From the NCBI RefSeq assembly GCF_030388325.1, contig NZ_CP103794.1, positions 1,674,001 to 1,738,000 of the forward strand: 64,000 nt of DNA, in the 5' to 3' direction. Each line of letters begins with the position of its first letter. Position 1 is the stretch's first letter. The notes beneath the pieces were generated by a model. The model was not told where the DNA came from. It did no database searches and saw nothing but the letters and a program-made list of their open reading frames with translations. The position numbers were made by a program, and so were the translations under genes. Below, piece after piece: positions 44,424 through 53,570 of the stretch. The DNA comes from Flavobacterium johnsoniae (GTDB lineage: Bacteria > Bacteroidota > Bacteroidia > Flavobacteriales > Flavobacteriaceae).

Positions 44424-45386
44424 TTAACCTAAAGTTACTCTTTTGAAACCAGTGATTTCAACATTGAATCCTTTAACATAATCACCAACTTTTTTACTGT
44501 CATCTTTGATGAAGTTTTGATCTAATAAAGCTTTTTCTTGATCTAAAGTAGTGTTGTCAGAAATAAAACGTTGTACTTTTCCTGGAAGAATTTTGTCCCA
44601 GATTTGCTCTGGTTTTCCTTCAGCTTTTAATTCAGCTTTAGCATCTTCTTCAGCTTGTTTGATAACTTCAGGAGTTAATTGAGAGAAAGAGATGTATTTA
44701 GGAACATTTTTTAAAGTTTTTCCTAAACGTGCAGCTTCTTCGTTATCTTTTTCGATTACAGCAATACGAGCAGCAAGTTCAGATTCAACGAAAGCAGGAT
44801 CAAAATCTTTGTAAGATAAAGTATCAGCTCCCATAGAAGCAACTTGCATAGAAACGTCTTTTGTTAAAGCTTCAGCGTTAGCCACTGGAGCAGAAATTGC
44901 AGTTAAAGCAGCAATTTTGTTAACGTGAACATAAGATCCAACGTAAGCACCTTCTAAAATTTCGAAACCACCGATTTCGATTTTCTCACCTATAACACCT
45001 GTTTGCTCGATTAATTTTTCAGCAACAGTGATTCCGTTGAAATCAGAAGCTAAGAAATCTTCTTTAGAAGAGAAATTAATAGCTCTTTCAACTAAATCTT
45101 TAGCTAAAGTTACGAAAGCTTCATTTTTACCTACGAAGTCAGTTTCGCAGTTTAAAGTGATGATAGCTCCTTTAGTGTTGTCAGCATTGATAAAAGAAAC
45201 AGCAGCTCCTTCAGAAGACTCACGGTCAGAACGGTTAGCAGCAACTTTTTGTCCTTTTTCTCTAAGAATTTGGATAGCTTTATCGAAATCTCCTTCAGCT
45301 TCAACTAAAGCTTTTTTACAGTCCATCATTCCGGCACCTGTAGATTGTCTTAATTTATTTACGTCTGCAGCAGTAATTGTTGCCAT
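44424..45386 (-). CDS. tsf: Translation elongation factor Ts
   Basis: 320 residues. The N-terminal UBA-like module (ITAADVNKLRQSTGAGMMDCKKAL) is followed by the TDFVGKNEAF core and the subdomain with VAMQVASMGAD-like helices. It recycles EF-Tu by nucleotide exchange. It lies downstream of rpsB with a gap of 140 bp that contains AATTCCAAA-type repeats and no obvious promoter. Confidence 0.97.
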   Translation of the reverse strand: MATITAADVNKLRQSTGAGMMDCKKALVEAEGDFDKAIQILREKGQKVAANRSDRESSEGAAVSFINADNTKGAIITLNCETDFVGKNEAFVTLAKDLVERAINFSSKEDFLASDFNGITVAEKLIEQTGVIGEKIEIGGFEILEGAYVGSYVHVNKIAALTAISAPVANAEALTKDVSMQVASMGADTLSYKDFDPAFVESELAARIAVIEKDNEEAARLGKTLKNVPKYISFSQLTPEVIKQAEEDAKAELKAEGKPEQIWDKILPGKVQRFISDNTTLDQEKALLDQNFIKDDSKKVGDYVKGFNVEITGFKRVTLG

Positions 45387-45526
45387 AATATTTTAAGTTT
45401 TAATGTGTTTAAAAGTAAAAAATTCCAGCTTTTAAATCCCAAACTCCAATTTTAATAAATTATCAACATAACGTTTTTAATTCTGGTTGGATTTTGGAAT
45501 TTAAAATTTGGAATTTAAATTTTGAT

Positions 45527-46291
45527 TTATTCTTCAGTTGCAGGAGCAGCTTCAGCCTCAACAGCAGGAGCTTCTTCAGCAGCTTCAACTTCTTTTTCAG
45601 CACCTCTGTCAGAAAGACCTTCGATTACTGCAGTAGTTACTAAAGATAAAATTTTGTCAATTGATTTAGAAGCATCATCATTTGCAGGAATTACGTAATC
45701 AACCTCTCTTGGGTCAGAATTCGTATCAACCATTGCGAAAACTGGAATGTTTAATTTTTGAGCTTCTTTTATTGCGATGTGTTCAGCTTTGATATCTACT
45801 ACGAACAATGCTGCAGGTAGTCTAGACATATCAGCAATTGAACCTAAGTTTTTCTCTAATTTAGCACGTAGACGATCAACTTGTAAACGCTCTTTTTTAG
45901 ATAAAGTGTTGAAAGTACCATCTTTCTTCATTTTATCGATAGAAGACATTTTTTTAACTGCCTTTCTGATAGTTACGAAGTTAGTCAACATACCACCTGG
46001 CCATCTTTCAGTGATGTAAGGCATGTTTGCTGCTTTTGCTTTATCAGCAACGATGTCTTTTGCTTGTTTTTTGGTAGCTACGAATAAGATTTTTCTACCT
46101 GATGCAGCGATTTTTTTCAAAGCTTCGTTAGCCTCTTCAATTTTAGCTGCAGTTTTATATAGGTTAATGATGTGAATACCATTACGCTCCATATAAATGT
46201 AAGGAGCCATGTTTGGATCCCATTTTCTAGTCATGTGTCCGAAGTGAACACCTGCTTCTAGTAATTCTTTTACTTCTATTTTGTTTGCCAT
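45527..46291 (-). CDS. rpsB: 30S ribosomal protein S2
   Basis: 254 residues. Motifs VKELLEAGVHFGHMTRKWDPNM and PYITERWPGGMLTNF are diagnostic. The C-terminus is a long acidic tail of Glu and Ala. It belongs to the run rplM-rpsI-rpsB-tsf on the minus strand. Its 5' leader has several hairpins (46292-46435) that may mediate feedback control. Confidence 0.98.
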   Translation of the reverse strand: MANKIEVKELLEAGVHFGHMTRKWDPNMAPYIYMERNGIHIINLYKTAAKIEEANEALKKIAASGRKILFVATKKQAKDIVADKAKAANMPYITERWPGGMLTNFVTIRKAVKKMSSIDKMKKDGTFNTLSKKERLQVDRLRAKLEKNLGSIADMSRLPAALFVVDIKAEHIAIKEAQKLNIPVFAMVDTNSDPREVDYVIPANDDASKSIDKILSLVTTAVIEGLSDRGAEKEVEAAEEAPAVEAEAAPATEE

Positions 46292-46435
46292 TTTTGTACT
46301 AGTTTACGTTCTGTTGATTAGCAATGTGTGAATGGCGATTTCTCTGGCTTCATACATTTAGATGCTAAACTATATCCTACCTCGATAGGAGAGCAACAAT
46401 AACTGTGTTTTTTAATTTCAATAAATAATTGATAA
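46292..46435 (-). promoter_or_regulatory. Candidate structured leader of rpsB mRNA
   Basis: Read toward rpsB, three consecutive stems are visible. They are TCCTA/TAGGA, TTTAG/CTAAA (loop CAT), and a longer AATGTATGAA/TTCACACATT stem with one mismatch, ending about 35 bases before the ATG. Ribosomal-protein leaders of this general kind bind the encoded protein. No covariance test was possible, so this is a proposal. Confidence 0.4.
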
Positions 46436-46460
46436 TGTCTTGTCCCATCTGAACAAGACA
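46436..46460 (-). terminator. Terminator or attenuator after rpsI
   Basis: TGTCTTGT pairs with ACAAGACA as an 8-bp stem with a 9-base loop, beginning 8 bp after the rpsI stop. The T tract is weak, so partial read-through into rpsB is likely. Confidence 0.65.
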
Positions 46461-46467
46461 GGTAATA

Positions 46468-46854
46468 TTAACGTTTAGAGAATTGGAATCTCTTACGAGC
46501 TTTCTTCTGACCGAATTTCTTACGTTCAACCATTCTTGGGTCTCTTGTTAATAAACCTTCTGGTTTAAGGATAGCTCTGTTTTCAGCGTTAACTTCACAC
46601 ATTACGCGTGCTAATGCCATTCTTACAGCTTCTGCCTGACCAGTTGTACCACCTCCGTAAACGTTTACTTTTACGTCAAAGTTACTAGCGTTTTCTGTCA
46701 TAGAAAGCGGTTGTAAAACTTTGTATTGTAAAGTTGCAGTTGGAAAGTAAGTTGCGAATTCTTTTTTGTTTACAGTGATGTTTCCAGTTCCCTCAGAAAC
46801 GTATACACGTGCAACAGCGGTTTTTCTTCTACCGATTTTGTGAATAACTCCCAT
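46468..46854 (-). CDS. rpsI: 30S ribosomal protein S9
   Basis: 128 residues. HKIGRRKTAVARVYV at the start and the basic end RKKFGQKKARKRFQFSKR, whose last residues reach the ribosomal P site, are diagnostic. The ATG shares one base with the rplM stop (TAATG), so it is translationally coupled to rplM. Confidence 0.98.
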   Translation of the reverse strand: MGVIHKIGRRKTAVARVYVSEGTGNITVNKKEFATYFPTATLQYKVLQPLSMTENASNFDVKVNVYGGGTTGQAEAVRMALARVMCEVNAENRAILKPEGLLTRDPRMVERKKFGQKKARKRFQFSKR

Positions 46855-47309
46855 TACTTAAGATCATTTAGGTTAACAGTTCTAGGTTTTTGAGCTCCGT
46901 GTTTGTGCTCAGCTCCTACAACAACATTTAGATTTCTAAAAAGTTCTGCTCCTAATTTGTTTTTAGGTAACATACCTTTTACAGCTTTTTCTACTAATGC
47001 AGCTGGATTTTTAGCTTGCAATACTTTAGCAGTTAAAGTTCTTTGTCCTCCTGGGTAACCTGTATGACGCATGTAAATTTTGTCATTCATTTTTGTACCT
47101 GTAAGGTTAATTTTTTCTGAGTTGATAACAATTACGTTATCTCCACAGTCAACGTGCGGTGTGTAACTTGGCTTGTACTTACCTCTTAAGATCATTGCAA
47201 CTTTAGAAGCAAGACGTCCTAAGTTATGACCTTCAGCGTCAACAACAATCCACTCTTTAGTTACAGTGGCTTTGCTAGCTGAAACTGTTTTGTAGCTTAA
47301 TGCGTCCAT
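46854..47309 (-). CDS. rplM: 50S ribosomal protein L13
   Basis: 151 residues. EWIVVDAEGHNLGRLASKVAMILRGKYKP and HTGYPGGQ identify L13. It heads the rplM-rpsI operon behind a well-formed promoter and a hairpin leader. Confidence 0.98.
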   Translation of the reverse strand: MDALSYKTVSASKATVTKEWIVVDAEGHNLGRLASKVAMILRGKYKPSYTPHVDCGDNVIVINSEKINLTGTKMNDKIYMRHTGYPGGQRTLTAKVLQAKNPAALVEKAVKGMLPKNKLGAELFRNLNVVVGAEHKHGAQKPRTVNLNDLK

Positions 47310-47333
47310 AATATTATTTTAATTAAACATTCC

Positions 47334-47383
47334 ATCCCCAATAAAGGGGATGCAAAAGTACAATTAATTATTTTAAAACCAAA
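47334..47383 (-). promoter_or_regulatory. rplM promoter and 5' hairpin leader
   Basis: On the minus strand the -33 TTTG (47383-47380) and -7 TACTTTTG (47360-47353) are 19 bp apart. Transcription should begin near 47347. The predicted 5' end carries ATCCCC-loop-GGGGAT at 47351-47334, about 25 bases before the ATG. Leaders of L13 operons are known targets of autoregulation in other bacteria, and this is a candidate for the same. Confidence 0.7.
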
Positions 47384-47445
47384 TACCTGAAAGAATATTT
47401 TATCTGCTGAAAATCAGGGGTTATGTTTTTTAATTATTTGATGAA

Positions 47446-47482
47446 TAAAAAAACCGTCTCCACAATAAAGTTAAGACGGTTA
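47446..47482 (-). terminator. Rho-independent terminator after the ferritin-like pair
   Basis: AACCGTCT (47452-47459) pairs with AGACGGTT (47474-47481). On the minus strand it is followed by T7. Confidence 0.88.
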
Positions 47483-47503
47483 AATATTTAGAAAAAAAAG
47501 TAA

Positions 47504-48316
47504 TTATACAATAAATATATTTGCTATATCGACCACTTGTTGTGTTGTAAGTGGCTCATCATAAGCTTCGGAGCCTGCTGCGGCACCAAAAGCAGTTGCA
47601 GTGTTAAATCCTGCCTGCATTGTTACACCTTCGCCATCGTAAACAGCTTGTGTTGCTGCAGGCATACCTGCACCTCTTTCGGAATTAGAAATCCATCCTT
47701 TTAAACCTCGCAATCTTCTAACTTCTGAAGCGTGACGTGCTTCAACAGAATGAATCTGTAGTGCTGCGGTTAATAAATCTGGTGTAGTAATCAAGTTTGC
47801 TGCTTGTCCTTTATAAGCTCGAACTCCTGTATCTTCAAAAGCTTGTGCTAAAGCTAAAAAGGTTGGGTAATCTCCAAACGGATTAAAAGCGCCTCCAACT
47901 GTAAAGTCAAAAGTTGGTTTCGGAACAAAATTGGCGCTTGCTGAACCGCCTAAACCTGCAATCAAAAATTTTACGTGATCTGATTCGTGTGCAGCAATTT
48001 GCTGAAATACTTTTAAATCGCGTCCGCCATTTTCAGAAGCAGGAATTACACCTGAATCTAATGCCATGGCGTAAAACTCGTTTTCAAGATATTCTAAGGT
48101 CAAAGCAAATTGCAAAGCTCCAATTGGAGTTGCTGGCGTTGCGGTTATATCTTTAGCGAAAGCTTTATTGGTAAGAGCGGATAATCCGAATGGAATTGAT
48201 GCTAAGGCTAAATTTTTTCCAATATTCCCAAACTGCGAAAAGCTGTCTCTTCGAGAACCAGTACTATTCATTAAATTGTCATCAGTAAAGGATTCTATAA
48301 ATTTTAAAATGTTCAT
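47504..48316 (-). CDS. Ferritin-like domain protein, probably Tat-exported (second of pair)
   Basis: 270 residues. The N-terminus has SRRDSFSQ followed by a hydrophobic stretch and AFAK, consistent with a Tat signal. The rest is a four-helix ferritin_2-type domain. Metal-type residues occur in EYLENEFYAM, HESDHVKF, EDTGVRAYKG and SVEARHASEV. It lies 25 bp after the related gene at 48342. Such paired proteins are common in Bacteroidota and sometimes linked to desiccation or iron storage, without firm function. Confidence 0.82.
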   Translation of the reverse strand: MNILKFIESFTDDNLMNSTGSRRDSFSQFGNIGKNLALASIPFGLSALTNKAFAKDITATPATPIGALQFALTLEYLENEFYAMALDSGVIPASENGGRDLKVFQQIAAHESDHVKFLIAGLGGSASANFVPKPTFDFTVGGAFNPFGDYPTFLALAQAFEDTGVRAYKGQAANLITTPDLLTAALQIHSVEARHASEVRRLRGLKGWISNSERGAGMPAATQAVYDGEGVTMQAGFNTATAFGAAAGSEAYDEPLTTQQVVDIANIFIV

Positions 48317-48341
48317 AATTTCTAAGTTTTAGCGGTTAAGA

Positions 48342-49094
48342 TTAAGGCAAGTATTTAGCTGTAAATTTTGTGGTAATAAAACCAGCGGCAATCGGCAGTA
48401 TTTTAGAAGGATCTTTTGCATCATCTAAACCTGTTGACATATTTACAATATCATCTCCGGCAAAATCTTTAGAATTCGGATTAATCAAACTTCTTATCGC
48501 TGCGGCATGTCTTGCTTCTACAGAAACAATTTTTCCTGCTAATAATAGGTAGTCGGCTGTTTTAATCAATTTACCAGCACCGTTATAAGCTGCAACGCCA
48601 GTATCTTCTAATGCTTTTGCTGTAGCTAAAACTTCGGTACGACTGTTGAAATTCAATGATCCATAATTAAAGGCTAAAGAAGGAAGTAATTGTGAACTTG
48701 GATCAGGAAGCGCTCCAGTCAAAGCAGCTTTGAAAAAATCTCTATGTACGACTTCGTGATGGTATAAATCTGTTAGAACTTCGCGTTCCAGACTGCTAAA
48801 CACGGTATTGAAACTACTGGCATTAACAACCTTAGTATAAAAGTCGGCTTCTAGTTGTTCGAGAGCGTATGCATAGGTTAATACTCCAAAATCTCCAGAG
48901 CCTAAATCAAAAACACCATTTCTTATTCCTGGCAAAGAAGTGTCTGGCATGTCATTGTCGTTGTCATTGTCGCTGCAGCCAGCTAGAATCAAACCTGTTG
49001 TTGCAAGGGTTAATCCACTGAGCTTAAGAAAGCTCCTTCTACTATTCAATGAAGGGTCTACTTCATGAATTTTAACTTCGTTTTTCATAATCAA
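48342..49094 (-). CDS. Ferritin-like domain lipoprotein with Tat signal (first of pair)
   Basis: 250 residues from the first ATG; an alternative ATG 6 bp later (49086-49088) may be used. NSRRSFLKLSGLTLATTG is a textbook Tat signal and LAGC a lipobox, so the protein should be folded before export and lipid-anchored. Ferritin-like helices follow, with EQLEADFY, YHHEVVHRDF, EDTGVAAYNG and SVEARHAAAIRSL. It is the first gene of the pair, divergent from the LacI regulator. Confidence 0.85.
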   Translation of the reverse strand: MIMKNEVKIHEVDPSLNSRRSFLKLSGLTLATTGLILAGCSDNDNDNDMPDTSLPGIRNGVFDLGSGDFGVLTYAYALEQLEADFYTKVVNASSFNTVFSSLEREVLTDLYHHEVVHRDFFKAALTGALPDPSSQLLPSLAFNYGSLNFNSRTEVLATAKALEDTGVAAYNGAGKLIKTADYLLLAGKIVSVEARHAAAIRSLINPNSKDFAGDDIVNMSTGLDDAKDPSKILPIAAGFITTKFTAKYLP

Positions 49095-49239
49095 GTTTTT
49101 TTAATAGTTAACAACAGTTGGTTTCTAGTTATCTGGTATTTAATTATTAACGAAATTTTAGTAAGAGCGGTTTTAAAATATCGGTTTATTTGATTATTAT
49201 TTCGAAAAGACTGACATTTTTAAATACTAATAGCTTCTT

Positions 49240-49272
49240 TTTGTTTTATTTTCGGTAATTCTACTATATTTG
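49240..49272 (+). promoter_or_regulatory. Promoter of the LacI-family gene
   Basis: -33 TTTG at 49240-49243 and -7 TATATTTG at 49265-49272, spaced by 21 bp; the ATG follows 25 bp later. Confidence 0.7.
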
Positions 49273-49297
49273 TATTAATTACATAAAATTCAATTGG

Positions 49298-50323
49298 ATG
49301 AAAGCTAAAGCAACTCTAAAACAAATTGCGAAAGAACTAGGAGTTTCTGTGTCAACAGTGTCTAAAGCTCTGAATGACAGTCCGGAAATTAGTGAGCAAA
49401 CGAAGGTTAAGATTAAGGAGTATGCAAAACTCAAAAATTATAAGCCGAATGTTATTGGTCTGAATTTAAAAAATCGTAAAACAAAAACGATTGGAGTAAT
49501 TATTCCTAATATTTTAAATTCTTTCTTCGCGAAAGTTTTTAGCGGTATTGAGAAAGTTGCCGATAAAAAAGGATACAATGTAATTACGTGTATTTCTAAT
49601 GAATCTCTAGAAAAAGAAGTTCATACTTTAGAAATGCTAAGCAACGGAACAATCGACGGATTCATTCTATCAGTTTCTAAAGAAGCTCAAACACTTCAAG
49701 ATTACAATCATTTTTCTGAGATTATTAATGATGGAACGCCAATTGTGATGTTTGATCGTATTGCAGATGAAGTTGATTGCGATAAAGTTGTAGTTGATGA
49801 TTTTGATTCGGCTATAAATTCTACTCAACATTTAATTGATTTAGGATGTAAAAATATTGCGCTAATTTCTTCTGTAGATAATATAAGTGTGGGAAGGTTG
49901 AGAACAGAAGGCTATTTAAAAGCTTTAAAAGACAATAATATTCCAGTTAACGAAAAAATTATTCTTCGTACCGATTCTGAAGAAGATATGAAAGCTAAAA
50001 TCGAAGGAATTTTTGATCATAAAATTGACGGAATTTTTGCTTTGGATGAAAATGATTCAGTTGCAGCATTAAGAGTAAGTTTGAAAAAAGGATTTAGAGT
50101 TCCAGAAGATATTTCGATTATAGGTTTCGCAGATGGAATTTTAGCTTCAAGACGTTTATCGCCAAGTTTGACAACTGTAAGTCAGCACGGAGTTGAAATT
50201 GGAGAAGTTGCTGCTAAAAGATTAATCGAAAGATTAGAAGAGCCAGAAGGAACAGTTTCAGAATACGAAACGATTGTTATTAAAACAAAGTTGAAAGAAA
50301 GAGAATCGACTAGAAAAGTTTAG
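49298..50323 (+). CDS. LacI family transcriptional regulator
   Basis: 341 residues. The N-terminal HTH is TLKQIAKELGVSVSTVSKALNDS followed by the hinge; the periplasmic-binding-like sensor domain spans about 60-335 (TIGVIIPNILNSFFA, FDRIADEV, GFADGILASRRLSPSLTTV). It resembles the CcpA/RbsR form that binds sugars or their phosphates. No catabolic operon adjoins it. It is divergent from the ferritin-like pair, which could be a target. Confidence 0.92.
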   Translation: MKAKATLKQIAKELGVSVSTVSKALNDSPEISEQTKVKIKEYAKLKNYKPNVIGLNLKNRKTKTIGVIIPNILNSFFAKVFSGIEKVADKKGYNVITCISNESLEKEVHTLEMLSNGTIDGFILSVSKEAQTLQDYNHFSEIINDGTPIVMFDRIADEVDCDKVVVDDFDSAINSTQHLIDLGCKNIALISSVDNISVGRLRTEGYLKALKDNNIPVNEKIILRTDSEEDMKAKIEGIFDHKIDGIFALDENDSVAALRVSLKKGFRVPEDISIIGFADGILASRRLSPSLTTVSQHGVEIGEVAAKRLIERLEEPEGTVSEYETIVIKTKLKERESTRKV

Positions 50324-50335
50324 ATAGGTAAAAAT

Positions 50336-50372
50336 AAAAAAAAGGACTGTTCAGAAAAACAGTCCTTTTTTT
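50336..50372 (+). terminator. Rho-independent terminator after the LacI-family gene
   Basis: AAAGGACTGTT pairs with AACAGTCCTTT around CAGAA, flanked by A and T runs. Confidence 0.92.
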
Positions 50373-50384
50373 ATACATAATTTA

Positions 50385-50484
50385 TGTCATTTCGACGAAG
50401 GAGAAATCTTCGCAAGTTACTCCGTTCCAATAAGCCAATCTTTGTAGAGCTACTTACGAAGATTTCTCCTTCGTCGAAATGACA
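50385..50484. repeat. 100-bp inverted-repeat element with 28-bp perfect arms
   Basis: The arms lie at 50385-50412 and 50457-50484 and begin TGTCATTTCGACGAAGGAG. The 44-bp centre has no gene. The size and perfect arms fit a MITE-like or REP-like element. It is between the LacI gene terminator and the polA stop. Confidence 0.85.
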
Positions 50485-50535
50485 AGATTGTGGTAATTGC
50501 TAGATCATAAATCAACAATCTGAAATCTAAAATTA

Positions 50536-53379
50536 TCAATGCGCTTCTAACCAATCTTTACCCATTCCTAATTCAACTTCCAAAGGAACCGACATTTTAA
50601 ATGCATTTTCCATTTCATGTTTAATCATTGGCTGGATTTTTTCGAGTTCGTCATTGTGAACATCGAACACAAGCTCATCATGTACTTGAAGTAGCATTTT
50701 AGATTTCCAGTTTTCGTCTCGAAGTTTTTTATGAATGTTGATCATTGCAATTTTAATCACATCGGCAGCACTTCCTTGAATTGGTGCGTTTACAGCATTT
50801 CTTTCGGCAGCACTTCTTACAACTGCATTAGCAGAATTGATGTCTTTTAAATAACGACGACGACCTAAAATAGTTTGAACGTAACCTTTTTCACGAGCAA
50901 ATTCAACTTGTTCTGAAATATAAGATTTAAGACGAGGATATGTTTTGTAATAAGCATCGATCAAAGCAGCACTTTCGCTTCTTGAAAGAGAAGTTTGGTT
51001 ACTTAGTCCAAAAGCAGAAACACCGTAGATGATTCCAAAGTTTACCGTTTTGGCATTACTTCTTTGTTCGCGAGAAACTTCTTCTAACGCCACATCAAAA
51101 ACTTTTGCTGCGGTTGCTCTGTGAATATCTTCTCCGTTTTGGAAAGCTGCAATCATATTTTCTTCGCCACTTAAAGCAGCGATAATTCTTAATTCAATTT
51201 GCGAGTAATCGGCAGAAATTAAAGTATAATTTTCATCACGCGCTACAAAAGCTTTACGAATTTGACGACCTCTTTCGGTACGAATTGGAATATTCTGCAA
51301 GTTAGGATTATTAGAACTCAAACGCCCCGTAGCCGCAACAGTTTGCATATAATCGGTATGAACGCGCAAAGTTTTTTTGTCAACCTGTTCTGGTAAAGCC
51401 AAAATATAAGTGCTTTGTAATTTTACCATTTGACGCCAATCTAAAATTTGTTTTACAATCGGGTTGTCATTCGCTAAATAAGTCAAAACTTCTTCGCCAG
51501 TTGCATATTGACCCGTTTTGGTTTTCTTCTGTTTTGAGCCGCCAATTTTAAGTTTATCAAATAAAATATCTCCTAATTGTTTTGGAGAAGCCAAATTGAA
51601 TTTCTCGCCCGCAGTTTCGTATATTTTTTCTTCTAAAGATTTGATTTCAACTTCCATTTCGGAAGACATTGCTTTTAAGAAATCAACATCCAAACGAATT
51701 CCTTCCGTTTCCATATCGGCTAAAACACTTACTAACGGAATTTCGATTTCATCAAATAACTTTTTAGTTTCTGTTTTGTCTAATTCTGAAGTAAAAATTT
51801 CTTTTAATTGTAAAGTAATATCGGCATCTTCAGCAGCATATTCTTTAATATCTTCTAAAGGAACATCGCGCATAGAAAGCTGGTTTTTTCCTTTTTTGCC
51901 AATTAAAGTTTCAATAGATTTTGGAGAATATTTTAAATACGTTTCAGCCAAAATATCCATATTATGACGCATATCTGGATTAATCAGATAATGCGCGATC
52001 ATCGTATCAAAAAGTTTTCCTTTTACGGTAACACCATAATTAGAAAGGATTTTTAAATCGTATTTTAAATTTTGTCCAATTTTCTCAATATTTTCATTTT
52101 CAAAAAACGGGACAAATTTATTGATCAAAGTTTGAGCTTCTTCCTGACTTTCTGGAAACGGGACATAGAAAGCTTTTCCTTTTTCATAAGAAAATGACAT
52201 TCCGACCAATTCTGCATGAAGTGCGTCAATTCCAGTTGTTTCAGTATCAAAACAAACTGAAGTCTGTTTTTCTAAATTTTGTAAAAGCATTTTAATGCCT
52301 AAATCGCCTTGGATTGTTTGGTAAAAATGCTCTGTATTTTCTAAAGTGCTGTAAAATGAAGTTCTTTCGATTTCAGCATTTTCACCATTCGTATTTCCGC
52401 CTCCAAAAAGATCAAATTGATCTTCATTTTTTGGCTGTGGTTTCTTGTATAATTTTGCGTCCGAAACTTCTGGCGCTGCAGTTTGAGTTCCATCTGTTTT
52501 AAACAAATTGTCAAATTGCTCTGCCATTCTTCTAAATTCCAATTCCTGAAAAATAGCATCTGTTTTTTCAATATCAGGACGAGAAAGTTCGTAATCGTCT
52601 TCATTAAAAGTAACATCGCAATCGCAGATAATGGTTGCGAGTTTTTTAGATAAAATACCTTTTTCTTTATTGGCTTCAATGTTTTCTTTCATTTTGCCTT
52701 TTAGTAAATGTGTATTTTCTAAAAGGTTTTCCATTGTGCCGTATTCTTTCAAGAATTTTTTAGCCGTAACTTCTCCGACGCCTGGTAATCCTGGAATATT
52801 ATCTACGGCGTCGCCCATCATTCCAAGAAAATCAATTACTTGTTCAGGTCTTTCGATTTCAAATTTTGCCAAAACCTCAGGAATTCCCCAAATTTCGATT
52901 CCGTTACCCATACGGGCAGGTTTGTACATGAAGATATTTTCAGAAACCAATTGAGCAAAATCTTTATCGGGCGTTACCATAAAGACTTTATAATTTTGTT
53001 TTTCGGCTTGTTTAGCGATTGTTCCAATTAAATCATCGGCTTCGCAACCTTCAACTTCAATAATCGGAATATGCATAGCGCGTAATAATTCCTGAATATA
53101 AGGAACCGCAATTTTAATAGCCTCAGGCGTTGCATCGCGATTGGCTTTGTATTCTACAAACATTTCTGTTCTTACATGACTTCCGCCTTTATCAAAAGCT
53201 ACAGCCAAATGATCTGGTTTTTCTCTTTTAATAACATCCAAAAGTGAGTTCATAAAACCCATAATTGCAGATGTATCCATTCCTTTAGAGTTGATTCTCG
53301 GGTTTTTAATAAAAGCATAATAACCACGAAAAATTAATGCATATGCATCTAGAAGAAAAAGGCGTTTTTGAGTCGACAT
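50536..53379 (-). CDS. polA: DNA polymerase I
   Basis: 947 residues with all three parts. The 5' nuclease spans about 1-300 (LLDAYALIFRGYYAF, GCEADDLIGT, GDAVDNIPG). The 3'-5' exonuclease spans about 350-540 and looks active (CFDTETTGID, DTMIAHYLINP). The polymerase spans about 560-947 (DYSQIELRI, RSNAKTVNFGIIYG, VHDELVFDV). It fills gaps and removes primers in replication and repair. Linker 300-345 is Asn/Glu-rich and variable. Monocistronic as far as visible. Confidence 0.98.
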   Translation of the reverse strand: MSTQKRLFLLDAYALIFRGYYAFIKNPRINSKGMDTSAIMGFMNSLLDVIKREKPDHLAVAFDKGGSHVRTEMFVEYKANRDATPEAIKIAVPYIQELLRAMHIPIIEVEGCEADDLIGTIAKQAEKQNYKVFMVTPDKDFAQLVSENIFMYKPARMGNGIEIWGIPEVLAKFEIERPEQVIDFLGMMGDAVDNIPGLPGVGEVTAKKFLKEYGTMENLLENTHLLKGKMKENIEANKEKGILSKKLATIICDCDVTFNEDDYELSRPDIEKTDAIFQELEFRRMAEQFDNLFKTDGTQTAAPEVSDAKLYKKPQPKNEDQFDLFGGGNTNGENAEIERTSFYSTLENTEHFYQTIQGDLGIKMLLQNLEKQTSVCFDTETTGIDALHAELVGMSFSYEKGKAFYVPFPESQEEAQTLINKFVPFFENENIEKIGQNLKYDLKILSNYGVTVKGKLFDTMIAHYLINPDMRHNMDILAETYLKYSPKSIETLIGKKGKNQLSMRDVPLEDIKEYAAEDADITLQLKEIFTSELDKTETKKLFDEIEIPLVSVLADMETEGIRLDVDFLKAMSSEMEVEIKSLEEKIYETAGEKFNLASPKQLGDILFDKLKIGGSKQKKTKTGQYATGEEVLTYLANDNPIVKQILDWRQMVKLQSTYILALPEQVDKKTLRVHTDYMQTVAATGRLSSNNPNLQNIPIRTERGRQIRKAFVARDENYTLISADYSQIELRIIAALSGEENMIAAFQNGEDIHRATAAKVFDVALEEVSREQRSNAKTVNFGIIYGVSAFGLSNQTSLSRSESAALIDAYYKTYPRLKSYISEQVEFAREKGYVQTILGRRRYLKDINSANAVVRSAAERNAVNAPIQGSAADVIKIAMINIHKKLRDENWKSKMLLQVHDELVFDVHNDELEKIQPMIKHEMENAFKMSVPLEVELGMGKDWLEAH

Positions 53380-53492
53380 ATAAAAAATATTAGTCCGTAA
53401 AAATAAACAATTGAGGTTTAAAAAAACGATTTGGTTCTTGAAAATTATCCGAATAGTTAATGTCTCGTTAAAATATGGATTTCATTAAGTTT

Positions 53493-53527
53493 CTTCATTT
53501 TTTCTTCATTTGACGAAGCTAATTTTG
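53493..53527 (+). promoter_or_regulatory. Tandem CTTCATTT operator and -7 box, copy 1
   Basis: CTTCATTT at 53493-53500 and again at 53504-53511 (11-bp period), then 8 bp, then -7 TAATTTTG at 53520-53527; the ATG is 44 bp from the last base. The 11-bp direct repeat next to the -7 box is the binding style of OmpR/PhoB-type regulators. The same arrangement is found at 56004-56038. Confidence 0.75.
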
Positions 53528-53570
53528 ACATATAAAATAAAAGGTTATTAATTCTTAAATCTTAGAAATC

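Noticed and set aside
45028..45396. 122-codon plus-strand frame inside tsf
   Set aside because: Antisense shadow of the tsf gene with no recognisable protein features.
51518..51967. 149-codon plus-strand frame inside polA
   Set aside because: Lies wholly within the conserved exonuclease/polymerase coding region on the other strand.
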